The notes under the pieces: model-generated
Told to the model about the DNA's origin: nothing
Database searches by the model: none
What the model saw: only the letters and a program-made list of their open reading frames with translations
Source of the DNA: an uncultured Parabacteroides sp.
GTDB lineage: Bacteria > Bacteroidota > Bacteroidia > Bacteroidales > Tannerellaceae
Direction of reading: 5' to 3'
DNA: 30,002 nt
Assembly: GCF_902493135.1 (NCBI RefSeq)
Contig: NZ_CABUOD010000049.1
Location: 1 to 30,002 of the forward strand
Position numbers and translations under genes: made by a program
Part shown: positions 16,137 to 23,492 of the stretch, in pieces
Layout of the letters: each line of letters starts with the position of its first letter
How positions within the stretch are numbered: position 1 is the stretch's first letter

Positions 16137-16144
16137 CAAAAGTA
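16137..16144 (-). promoter_or_regulatory. Putative -7 element for the toxin-antitoxin operon
   Basis: The minus strand reads TACTTTTG, an exact TAnnTTTG match, 30 bp before the antitoxin ATG. The divergent promoter for the DUF5020 gene begins 15 bp away. Confidence 0.5.
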
Positions 16145-16159
16145 ACAATAAATAGAATA

Positions 16160-16175
16160 TATCTTTGTAATTTTG
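16160..16175 (+). promoter_or_regulatory. Tandem -7 elements for the DUF5020-type gene
   Basis: TATCTTTG (16160-16167) is followed at once by TAATTTTG (16168-16175); both match TAnnTTTG. The ATG is at 16210. Confidence 0.5.
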
Positions 16176-16209
16176 CACCTTTCTTTTATACATTAACAAC
16201 TCGGATAAG

Positions 16210-16924
16210 ATGAAAAAACTTTTGGTGCTGGCGGCTTTGCTGGCGGTTGTTTGTTGTGGGGAGGCGCAGAATGTGCAATTGCATTATGATTTCGGGGGTG
16301 CGCTTTATGATAAGGATCTGGACGGGCGTCCGGCGCTGACCTCGACGGTGGAAATGTTCAAGGCGGATAAATGGGGGAGTACCTATTTCTTCGTCGATAT
16401 GGATTACACCAGCAAAGGCGTTGTTGCCGGCTATTGGGAGATTGCCCGTGAGTTGCGTTTCTGGCAACCGCCTTTTTCCATACATGTCGAATATAACGGG
16501 GGAGCGTCGAATCGTTTCTCACAATAACGCCTACCTCGGCGGTGCGACCTATACCTGGAACGCCCCGGATTTTACGAAAGGTTTCACCCTTGCCGCCATG
16601 TATAAATATATCCAAAAACATCAGGAACCCAACAACTTCCAGCTGACGGGAACCTGGTATATCCATTTTGCCAAGAACGGCCTTTGCACATTCAGCGGTT
16701 TCGCCGACTGGTGGAGGGAACGGACCGATTATGCGGACGGCAACCGCCGGAACTTCATCTTTTTGTCTGAACCCCAGCTTTGGGTGAACCTTAACAAACT
16801 GGAACATGTTGATGATAAGTTCAAGCTAAGCGTAGGAAGCGAGGTCGAGCTGAGCCAGAATTTCGGTGCACGTAAAGGGTTTTATGCAATTCCGACACTG
16901 GCGATTAAGTGGTCATTCGATTGA
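16210..16924 (+). pseudogene. DUF5020-type outer-envelope protein, frameshifted
   Basis: Two frames together make one protein of about 237 residues. The first (16210-16527) has a signal peptide (MKKLLVLAALLAVVCCGEAQ) and continues to FSIHVEYNGG before hitting TAA. The second frame resumes with HNNAYLGGATYTWN and runs to AIPTLAIKWSFD at 16924, a typical outer-membrane beta-barrel-like ending with a C-terminal aromatic. Returning to frame needs one base fewer (or two more) near 16498-16525; a run of five G at 16498-16502 is the obvious slip site. It may be a true pseudogene, a phase-variable tract or a sequencing error. DUF5020 is recognised by pattern; function unknown. Confidence 0.78.
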
Positions 16925-16955
16925 TCTGGTTGGAAATGCTGAAGAAAAAATGCCG

Positions 16956-17894
16956 TCAGATGGTATCCCGAAGCAGCCAGAACATGTAAATCACATAAAG
17001 GAGAATCAGGACGAACCCTTCTGTCCGGGATATTTTTTGCCCGCTTTTGACCAACGGCAATAACAGGGTGGAGATGGCGAGCATGACCAGCAGGTCGATG
17101 TCGTTTATATTTTTGGCCTCGATGGGGTGTATAAGCGAGCAGGAACCGGCTATGGCCAGCAGATTGAATAAGTTTGAGCCGACGATGTTCCCGATGGCAA
17201 TATCCGGCTTGTGCCTGGAGGCCGCGACGATAGAGGTAGCCAGTTCCGGCAGGCTTGTCCCGGCGGCAACGACCGTAAGTCCGATAACCGCTTCGCTCAC
17301 TCCGAGCTCTTTGGCGATGGAGACCGCATTGTCCACCAATAACCGGGAGGCGAAGACCAGGACGACCAGGCCGCCAATGATGGCCAACATGTCGATAGCC
17401 CAATGTTTAGGTTGTTCTTCCAGTTCCAAGTTGGGCCCTTCTCCGTGTTTGCGGGAATAGAACAGACAGAATAATGTGTAAATGATGATACCTGTTAGGA
17501 AGAAAAAACCTTCCGTCCGGCCCAATGTCCCGTTCCAGAAAAGGAGGGTGAGCAGTATGGTTGCGATCAGCATGACCGGGATATCGATTCGGAGCAATTG
17601 TTTCTTTACCTGAAGCGGGCAAATGGTTGCTGAAATTCCTAATATGATCCCGATGTTGAAAATGTTCGAACCGACAATATTCCCAATAGCTATATCTCCC
17701 TGTCCGTTAAGTGCGGCATCCAGGCTTACCGCCAACTCCGGTGAGCTTGTACCGAATGCGACAATTGTCAACCCGATTACTAATGGTGAAATTTTGGCTT
17801 TGAGGGCTAAAGCGGAACTCCCCTGAACCAACCAGCCGGCCCCTATGTAAAGAGCAACCAGCGAGAGAATCAATAACGTTAAACTTGTTATCAT
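16956..17894 (-). CDS. Calcium/sodium antiporter (CaCA family, YrbG-like)
   Basis: A 312-residue inner-membrane exchanger expected to export Ca2+ in exchange for Na+ or H+. The two inverted alpha-repeats of the family are clear: GTSSPELAVS at 48-57 with GNIVGSN at 71-77, and GTSLPELATS at 212-221 with GNIVGSN at 235-241. About ten hydrophobic segments are present, with a hydrophilic central loop (SRKHGEGPNLELEEQPKH). The ATG at 17894 starts directly at the first membrane segment. It converges on the DUF5020 gene with a 31-bp gap. A structured 117-bp element lies upstream. Confidence 0.93.
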   Translation of the reverse strand: MITSLTLLILSLVALYIGAGWLVQGSSALALKAKISPLVIGLTIVAFGTSSPELAVSLDAALNGQGDIAIGNIVGSNIFNIGIILGISATICPLQVKKQLLRIDIPVMLIATILLTLLFWNGTLGRTEGFFFLTGIIIYTLFCLFYSRKHGEGPNLELEEQPKHWAIDMLAIIGGLVVLVFASRLLVDNAVSIAKELGVSEAVIGLTVVAAGTSLPELATSIVAASRHKPDIAIGNIVGSNLFNLLAIAGSCSLIHPIEAKNINDIDLLVMLAISTLLLPLVKSGQKISRTEGFVLILLYVIYMFWLLRDTI

Positions 17895-17939
17895 GGCTTC
17901 TTCTTCCTTTATTAGTTTGTTAATCGATTAAAATGTCTT

Positions 17940-18056
17940 GCTTCCTGTTGCCCGGCAAAGATTATTGCCGTGACCAAGTGAACAGCAAGTTGTTTTATAG
18001 GCAGAAAAACGTACCTCGGAAAACCTCGGGTCACCCCGAAGTGAACAACAGGAAGC
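17940..18056. other. Structured intergenic element upstream of the antiporter gene
   Basis: GCTTCCTGTTG (17940-17950) pairs perfectly with CAACAGGAAGC (18046-18056), enclosing a CGGCAA/TTGCCG hairpin (17953-17970) and a TCGGG/CCCGA hairpin near 18026-18038. A motif GTGAACA(A/G)CA...TTTATAG is repeated in the same orientation at about 17978-18000 and 18041-18063. It could be a structured mRNA leader on the minus strand, a terminator-like region or a small repeat element. Confidence 0.5.
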
Positions 18057-18080
18057 TTTATAGACATTCAGTTAGGGTTG

Positions 18081-18272
18081 TTAGGAATAACTATTGGCTT
18101 CCTGGCGCAATTGAACGACCCGTAAAGCAATCATTGCTAAACTCAACAGGGCAAGACCCCCCATTGTTATTTCTTTTAATAACATATTGGAAAAGTCTGT
18201 TGTTCCAACTAATACCAGAATAATGAATGACAACATCATGGTTGCATCCACAAGATCTTTATTTATTTTCAT
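18081..18272 (-). CDS. Small two-helix membrane protein
   Basis: A 63-residue protein of unknown function (MKINKDLVDATMMLSFIILV..), with two predicted membrane helices at about 9-27 and 34-52 and a polar C-terminus (RVVQLRQEANSYS). It lies 32 bp after another tiny membrane-protein gene on the same strand, so the two are probably co-transcribed. No family recognised. Confidence 0.6.
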   Translation of the reverse strand: MKINKDLVDATMMLSFIILVLVGTTDFSNMLLKEITMGGLALLSLAMIALRVVQLRQEANSYS

Positions 18273-18304
18273 GTCCGTACTTTTTTAGGTTGTAAAACGA
18301 TTCT

Positions 18305-18511
18305 TTATTTTTCATCAATAGCCGTTTCTTCCGTGGTGGAAGGAGTGCTGAGGCCTCTCATGATGCCATACAGGCCTACACCGAGTGCCCCCATAACGAT
18401 CACCAGTTTCAAATAGTCGTTCGGAATGATGGAACTGCAAGCGAGTACGCAACCGACAATAGTAATGACAATATAAATATAGATGCTGATTTTATTCTTT
18501 TTAGTAGACAT
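18305..18511 (-). CDS. Small two-helix membrane protein
   Basis: A 68-residue protein (MSTKKNKISIYIYIVITIVG..) with two predicted membrane helices (about 9-28 and 35-53) and an acidic tail (STPSTTEETAIDEK). It precedes the second small membrane-protein gene by 32 bp on the same strand; both share basic N-terminus / two-helix layout, suggesting a pair. Function unknown. A three-way-junction-like inverted repeat occupies the space upstream of its ATG. Confidence 0.6.
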   Translation of the reverse strand: MSTKKNKISIYIYIVITIVGCVLACSSIIPNDYLKLVIVMGALGVGLYGIMRGLSTPSTTEETAIDEK

Positions 18512-18526
18512 AATTATTTAATTTTT

Positions 18527-18614
18527 AAGTGAATAATAAATTGTTTGCATTTGGAGAATGCAATAAGGAAACGGTATGGAACAAATATCCCATACGCAAC
18601 ATGCTTATTCACTT
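18527..18614. other. Three-way-junction-like structured element upstream of the 68-residue protein gene
   Basis: AAGTGAATAA (18527-18536) pairs perfectly with TTATTCACTT (18605-18614), enclosing two hairpins: TTGCATT/AATGCAA (18545-18551 with 18557-18563) and GTATGG/CCATAC (18574-18579 with 18590-18595). On the minus strand it ends 15 bp before the ATG at 18511, a position suited to a 5' leader element. Confidence 0.5.
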
Positions 18615-18618
18615 ACAA

Positions 18619-19023
18619 TCAAATAATGATTTTCCGCAGGCCATACACATGGTATCCCATGCGGCAAAGGAGGGTTGAAAAGTTAATGGTTTGACATATT
18701 GTTACCTCTTCGGAAACTTTCCGGAGAAGATCGATTTCTTTCAGGCGAAAATATTGGATTGTCCTTTCTTTAATCTTCAGTAACCGTATGTTTAAGGTAT
18801 TGCTGACATTCTGGATGTTTCTGCGAGGGGTCAGGCAATTGCTTCCTTTCAGGTCATTGCTCAGGATTTCCAGGTTATGCTGCATGTCGGCAGTCCCTTT
18901 TTCCATCATAACAGCCTCTTTCTGCGCCTGCAAATCAGGCGTAGTATTGTTGTTCTGTACGTCTTCGGGTACAAAGAGCAACATACCGAACAGCAGAGTC
19001 AATATGAATAGGAAATTCTTCAT
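18619..19023 (-). CDS. Small exported protein, unknown function
   Basis: A 134-residue protein with an N-terminal hydrophobic export signal (MKNFLFILTLLFGMLLFVPED), followed by a Gln/Asn/Glu-rich, probably helical body (QAQKEAVMMEKGTADMQHNLEIL) and a C-terminal half rich in hydrophobic and basic residues with two cysteines (CQTINFSTLLCRMGYHVY). No family recognised. The ATG at 19023 is chosen because it begins the signal sequence; a longer frame from 19059 would run through the promoter. A well-spaced promoter match lies so close that the transcript would start at or next to the ATG. Confidence 0.6.
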   Translation of the reverse strand: MKNFLFILTLLFGMLLFVPEDVQNNNTTPDLQAQKEAVMMEKGTADMQHNLEILSNDLKGSNCLTPRRNIQNVSNTLNIRLLKIKERTIQYFRLKEIDLLRKVSEEVTICQTINFSTLLCRMGYHVYGLRKIII

Positions 19024-19027
19024 GCTG

Positions 19028-19060
19028 CAAAGATATATGAATTCTTGTGTAAAAAACAAA
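19028..19060 (-). promoter_or_regulatory. Promoter almost abutting the small exported protein gene
   Basis: On the minus strand TTTG (19060-19057), 21-nt spacer, TATCTTTG (19035-19028). This is a close match to the Bacteroidetes consensus, and it ends only 4 bp before the ATG, implying a leaderless or near-leaderless transcript. Confidence 0.6.
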
Positions 19061-19079
19061 TATGTGCCCTTTTTGTTTT

Positions 19080-19087
19080 TATTTTTG
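19080..19087 (+). promoter_or_regulatory. Putative -7 element for menA
   Basis: TATTTTTG matches TAnnTTTG, 25 bp before the menA ATG at 19113. The -33 box is unclear in this T-rich stretch. Confidence 0.4.
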
Positions 19088-19112
19088 CAAGCGAATTATG
19101 CTGTAAACAGAT

Positions 19113-20012
19113 ATGGAAGATAAAAAATCTCTTGTTGGGGCTTGGGTGGAGGCGGCACGTCCCAAAACGTTGCCAGCCTCTGTCAGTCCGGTTTTGTTGG
19201 GGTGTGCATTGGCTTATTATGACGGGGTGTTCGATATCACGCCGGCGGTATTGTGTCTCCTCGTGGCTCTTTTTGCTCAGATAGCCAGTAACTTTGCGAA
19301 CGATTATTTCGATTTCAAGAAGGGCGCCGACCGGGAAGACCGGTTAGGACCGGAGCGGGCGGTCGCGCAGGGCTGGATCACTCCGAAGGCTATGCTGGCG
19401 GGCACGTTTGTCGCGTTGGGACTGGCTTGCCTGTCCGGTTTGTTGCTGATCTGTTTTGCGGACTGGCGGCTGATATGGGTGGGGATTGCGATCGCCATAT
19501 GTGTACTGGCCTATTCTGCCGGGCCTTTCCCTTTGGCTTATAACGGGCTGGGAGATGTCTGCGTATTGTTGTTCTATGGGGTTATACCGGTTTGTTTCAC
19601 CTATTATATACAGACGTTGAACTTCTCTTTATTGTCTTTTTTATTGTCCGTGGCGTTAGGGCTTTTGTCTGTGAATATTTTAGTGGTCAATAATTACCGG
19701 GATTACGAACAGGATAAGGTGGCCCGCAAACGAACGACAATCGTTTTGTTCGGTCGCCGTTTCGGCCGGGTGTTTTATATCTTGAATGAAGGTATAGCGT
19801 TCCTTCTGGTTCTTCCGCTTATTCTGAATGCTCCCTGGTGGATTCTGTTTTTATTCGGAATCCTTTTTGCCCTTTGCTTTTATACGACACGGGAACTGTT
19901 TACACTGGAAGGAAGAGCGTTGAACCGCACATTGGGACATACGGCACGTAATGTATTTCTTTTTGCGTTGATCCTTTCTCTTTTGTTTGTATATGCTGGA
20001 TACGGGGTGTAA
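19113..20012 (+). CDS. menA: 1,4-dihydroxy-2-naphthoate polyprenyltransferase
   Basis: A 299-residue integral membrane UbiA-family prenyltransferase that attaches the polyprenyl chain to DHNA in menaquinone synthesis. The opening WVEAARPKTLPASVSPVLLG is typical of MenA. The first Asp-rich motif is NDYFDFKKGAD (63-73), and the second is NNYRDYEQDKVARKRT (193-208); both bind Mg-diphosphate. Around eight to nine hydrophobic helices follow the usual pattern. It is transcribed alone on the plus strand and converges on the EamA transporter gene with an 8-bp gap. Confidence 0.94.
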   Translation: MEDKKSLVGAWVEAARPKTLPASVSPVLLGCALAYYDGVFDITPAVLCLLVALFAQIASNFANDYFDFKKGADREDRLGPERAVAQGWITPKAMLAGTFVALGLACLSGLLLICFADWRLIWVGIAIAICVLAYSAGPFPLAYNGLGDVCVLLFYGVIPVCFTYYIQTLNFSLLSFLLSVALGLLSVNILVVNNYRDYEQDKVARKRTTIVLFGRRFGRVFYILNEGIAFLLVLPLILNAPWWILFLFGILFALCFYTTRELFTLEGRALNRTLGHTARNVFLFALILSLLFVYAGYGV

Positions 20013-20020
20013 TTGCCAAT

Positions 20021-20944
20021 TTATTTCAGTACTTGCAAATGAGTTACTTTTCTGTATATCTTTCGTAACGTGTTCTGTATCGACTTGGAGAGGATAATCA
20101 GCGTTACGGCGATGATAATAAGCAGGATGCCTACCGCTAAGTTGGGGGTGAACGGTTCGCTGAATACCAATACCCCGACACATACGGCGGTGATAGGCTC
20201 CACTGCCCCCAATACGGCGGTAAGCGTCCCGCCGATGTTATGTACGGCAAGTACGAGGGTGATATTCGAGATAACCGTCGGAACGATCGCTAACAGGATC
20301 AGATTGGCAAACGACATCGGGTCGGGAATCGGTTGTATGCCTTCATTGGTTCCTGCTTTGATGGCAAACAGGATCGTGCTGACGACAAATACATAGAAAG
20401 TCAGCTTGCGTCCGGTCATCTTTTGCACGCGCGATTTATTGACGGTCGTGATGTAGAGTGCATATCCCACGGCCGACAGCAGCACGATGAACACACCTAA
20501 AGCGCTCAGTTTCATTTCCCCCTCATTGATCGAAAGGCGTGCTACCCCGCAGATCGCCAAAACGATTGCCATCAGGGTGATCCAGGATGTCTTTTCCCGG
20601 AAGAACAGCAACATGATCAGCGTTACGAATACCGGATAGGTGAAATGGAGCGTTGTGGCAATCCCCGCCGACATGAAATTATATCCCCAGAACAGGAACA
20701 TGGCAGAGGCCGTATAGAAGAAACCTAATAATATCAATACCGGGATCTCCCTCTTGGCTACCTGGAAAGATTCTTTCTTTGCGGCCATAATACCTGTCAA
20801 GGCCAACGCCGCGAACAGGAAACGGTAGAACAGGATGGAATCGAATTGCATCCCTTTTGCCATCAGGGGCAAGGTAAAAAGCGGGATTAACCCGAAGGTA
20901 GCGGATGTCAAGATACCAAAAGCAAATCCTTTAAAATTATTCAT
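20021..20944 (-). CDS. EamA/DMT family transporter
   Basis: A 307-residue inner-membrane transporter with ten predicted helices in two EamA repeats (about 5-138 and 152-288), typical of the drug/metabolite transporter superfamily. Motifs such as FLFWGYNFMSAGIATTLHFTYPVFV and LGAVEPITAVCVGVLVFSE fit this family. The substrate is unknown. The ATG at 20944 begins MNNFKGFAFGILTSATFG and is preferred over a longer frame to 21007 that would contain the promoter. A good promoter lies 33 bp upstream. Confidence 0.9.
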   Translation of the reverse strand: MNNFKGFAFGILTSATFGLIPLFTLPLMAKGMQFDSILFYRFLFAALALTGIMAAKKESFQVAKREIPVLILLGFFYTASAMFLFWGYNFMSAGIATTLHFTYPVFVTLIMLLFFREKTSWITLMAIVLAICGVARLSINEGEMKLSALGVFIVLLSAVGYALYITTVNKSRVQKMTGRKLTFYVFVVSTILFAIKAGTNEGIQPIPDPMSFANLILLAIVPTVISNITLVLAVHNIGGTLTAVLGAVEPITAVCVGVLVFSEPFTPNLAVGILLIIIAVTLIILSKSIQNTLRKIYRKVTHLQVLK

Positions 20945-20976
20945 TGTACTACTTCTTCTTTTTGATAAAACTACTG

Positions 20977-21008
20977 CAAAGGTAGTCGAAACGGGCAATC
21001 GCACCAAA
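20977..21008 (-). promoter_or_regulatory. Promoter of the EamA transporter gene
   Basis: On the minus strand TTTG (21008-21005), 20-nt spacer, TACCTTTG (20984-20977). Both boxes and spacing match the Bacteroidetes consensus. Confidence 0.7.
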
Positions 21009-21113
21009 ATTTACGTATAGTACTTATTTACGTCCCGTAACCCATAGGGTTAGCTTCCCTAAAGCATAGAGTTAGCCTCCCTAAAGCTATGCTTTACCGT
21101 AACCGGAGCGGTG

Positions 21114-21136
21114 GATTGTCCAAATATTGGACAATC
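21114..21136. repeat. Perfect palindrome upstream of the propeller lipoprotein genes
   Basis: GATTGTCCAA (21114-21123) and TTGGACAATC (21127-21136) form a 10-bp stem with a 3-nt loop, without a T-run. It may be a regulator binding site. Just upstream, near-duplicate motifs GTTAGC(T/C)TCCCTAAAGC occur at about 21049-21064 and 21071-21086; the rest of 21009-21219 holds nothing clear beyond a weak -7 match (TATTTTTA, 21194-21201). Confidence 0.55.
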
Positions 21137-21219
21137 TGCTTGCTTGTTCCTGTTAAATATATCCCTACATCCGATTTGTAACCGGTTGTTGTTTATTTTT
21201 ACCTGAAAAGAAAGGTCCT

Positions 21220-22347
21220 ATGCAAAAAGTGCTTGTTTGGCTTTTTATGCTCGCTTGTTTCTCTTGCGGGGAAAAACAGGTTTTGCCGGTGTTGGATATC
21301 GAAAGATTGCAAAACACGAATTGTATTGTATTGGATGATTCACCCGGTTATCAGATACAAAACTATGGGGCTGTATTTCTGGATAGTACGAGTGGTTTCC
21401 ATCCAAAGGACATCCGCAAGATGACGGCAATGGGGGAGTCTTTATTTATATTGATAGACGGGGAATTGCGTAGTTACGAGTTTCCGTCCGGGAAGTTGAG
21501 GCAACGTTTTTTTTCATCGCATAGTTTTACTTCTTTTGCCCTCGACACGCTTACCGGCACGGTGTACGGGCTGGATGGGAAAACGGCGGAACTGATCTCT
21601 TTTACCTCTGATGGCGAGGAAAACGGAAAGATGCAGCTCGATCGGTCTTATACCTATACGAATGTAAGTAGTATAGGGAACGGTCCGCTTTTATTGTTGA
21701 CGGATGCGTTTCCTGATCCGGCTGTTTTCAAAATAAAAGCTTTCGGCCGGAACCCCGTTCGTTTGCCTGTCAGGGGAAAGGGGAACAAGCCGATGTCATT
21801 GCCTGATAGCCTGGCTTGCCCGCTACAGGTTGTTGGCAATGGAAAGGAGGGCGTGTTCTATAAATATGTGTTGAATGACACGTTGTATCTGTTGAAAGGA
21901 GACAGTTGCCTTCCGGTTTTCACCTGCAACATGGGAAAGGACGGGGTACGGTTGGGAAATAAGACAGATGTGTTGAAACGGAACAGGCGTTTATGTATCA
22001 TCGGCTTTTGGGAAACCCAAGATTATTGGTGGATACAGTACCGTTCGGACTATCTTGTAAAGGAAAAGCTCTATAGGTGCACGACGATGGCTATCCTTTA
22101 TAAGGATTTAAAGATAAAGGATGGCGGATATGAATTTTTTATCCAGGGGCAGACGATCGTAATGGATACCCGGTATCCTCTTTTTATGAATGAAGAGAGG
22201 ACTTGCTTCTTGCAGATATATGATTCTGCCGATCATCTGAAAGAGCGGAAAAGGGAACTGCCCTACAATCTGGAAAAGGCTTCGGATAAAACGAACTTGA
22301 TCCTGAACTATTTTTATAGCAAACAATTAAAGAAGAAACGAATATGA
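21220..22347 (+). CDS. Lipoprotein, probable six-bladed beta-propeller (BF3164-like)
   Basis: A 375-residue lipoprotein (MQKVLVWLFMLACFSC, lipobox ACFSC at Cys16). The body shows repeated beta-rich blades (SLFILIDGELRSYEFPSGKL, GTVYGLDGKTAELISF, GPLLLLTDAFPDPAVF), consistent with the six-bladed propeller lipoproteins common in Bacteroidales. These have no known enzymatic role. Its TGA overlaps the ATG of the next gene (ATGA), so the two are a co-translated pair. The propeller call is weaker here than for its partner. Confidence 0.75.
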   Translation: MQKVLVWLFMLACFSCGEKQVLPVLDIERLQNTNCIVLDDSPGYQIQNYGAVFLDSTSGFHPKDIRKMTAMGESLFILIDGELRSYEFPSGKLRQRFFSSHSFTSFALDTLTGTVYGLDGKTAELISFTSDGEENGKMQLDRSYTYTNVSSIGNGPLLLLTDAFPDPAVFKIKAFGRNPVRLPVRGKGNKPMSLPDSLACPLQVVGNGKEGVFYKYVLNDTLYLLKGDSCLPVFTCNMGKDGVRLGNKTDVLKRNRRLCIIGFWETQDYWWIQYRSDYLVKEKLYRCTTMAILYKDLKIKDGGYEFFIQGQTIVMDTRYPLFMNEERTCFLQIYDSADHLKERKRELPYNLEKASDKTNLILNYFYSKQLKKKRI

Positions 22348-23465
22348 AACTATTGAATGGAATGTTGTTATTGGGGGCTTGCCTGTTTATCTCCGCTTGC
22401 CGGCAGGAAACGGTTTCGGGATTACAAACTCTGACATTGGATCGTGCCGACCGGATCGATCCGGATATGGAATTGCCGTTGGATGCATTGGGCATGACTG
22501 TAGAGGCCATTCCATTGGAAACGACGGATAGTTGCCTGATAAAAGATATTTTCGGGTTGGAAGAGAGCCGGGACTTCTATTGGTTGCTCTTTAATAACAG
22601 GATCGGCAAGTTTGATAAAGCGGGACGTTTCCTGCAATATATCGGGACAGCCGGGCAGGGACCGGGGGAATATGTTTCTGCTAAGGTGATCCAGCCGGTA
22701 GAGGAAGAACAACGTCTGTATGTGATGGATTATTTCGGGCGGAAGATGAATGTGTATGGTTTCGACGGTAGTTTTATACGCACTTTCAGATTGCCGGAGG
22801 AGACTTGGATGGATAATTTCCGGTACAAGGATAGTAAAGTCTATTATCAGACGACCGGCAATTCCGTTATGCCGGACATCTTTTGTTATGATGTCCAGGC
22901 CGGACGCATGGATACGATCTGCAAGCGTGAACGCGAAATGGGGACTGAAGGTTATGCGGGGCAATCTTATATTTATACGCTTGACGGGGATATGTACACC
23001 TATCATTATTTTAATGATACGATCTATCGTTTGGATGAAAACAGGATCGAGCCTGCGTGGCTTTTCCAGACAGGTAAAATGAAATGGACGTATGACGAAT
23101 TGACGATGATGGCGGACTTTACACCGAAAGTCAGGCCGGACGGCCCGCGTATCCAGGTATTCGACCTGTTTGAAACAAACGCTTATCGCTTTGTCTTCTA
23201 TACGATTTCGGAATATAAGGGGGAAAAGATGAAACCCTTTATGGCTTTGTATGACAAGAAGCAGGATCGTTTTTATCCGCATCTGAATCTGATTTCACCG
23301 GAGGCTCCCTGGCTGTCGGTCAGGAAAGGCGCCAAATTGATCAAGACCTCCGTACCGGGCTCCCTCTATGCAATAAAAGAGGCGGTCGATTTAGCAGGAA
23401 AGAAAGGGTTTGAAAGGGTAAAGGAGGATGACAATCCGGTATTGGTGCGGTATGTTTGCAATTAA
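22344..23465 (+). CDS. Lipoprotein, six-bladed beta-propeller family
   Basis: A 373-residue lipoprotein (lipobox FISAC, Cys19) with the pattern usual for this family: an early VEAIPLETTDSCLIKDI segment, then GRFLQYIGTAGQGPGEY, which is the diagnostic GxxGqGPGEy turn, followed by further blades (RLYVMDYFGRKMNVYGFDGSF). It begins within the stop of the preceding lipoprotein gene (4-base overlap), so both are probably made together and may act together at the periplasmic or surface face of the envelope. Role unknown. Confidence 0.82.
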   Translation: MKLLNGMLLLGACLFISACRQETVSGLQTLTLDRADRIDPDMELPLDALGMTVEAIPLETTDSCLIKDIFGLEESRDFYWLLFNNRIGKFDKAGRFLQYIGTAGQGPGEYVSAKVIQPVEEEQRLYVMDYFGRKMNVYGFDGSFIRTFRLPEETWMDNFRYKDSKVYYQTTGNSVMPDIFCYDVQAGRMDTICKREREMGTEGYAGQSYIYTLDGDMYTYHYFNDTIYRLDENRIEPAWLFQTGKMKWTYDELTMMADFTPKVRPDGPRIQVFDLFETNAYRFVFYTISEYKGEKMKPFMALYDKKQDRFYPHLNLISPEAPWLSVRKGAKLIKTSVPGSLYAIKEAVDLAGKKGFERVKEDDNPVLVRYVCN

Positions 23466-23492
23466 TCTTTCATCTATGTGTGTAATAATTTT

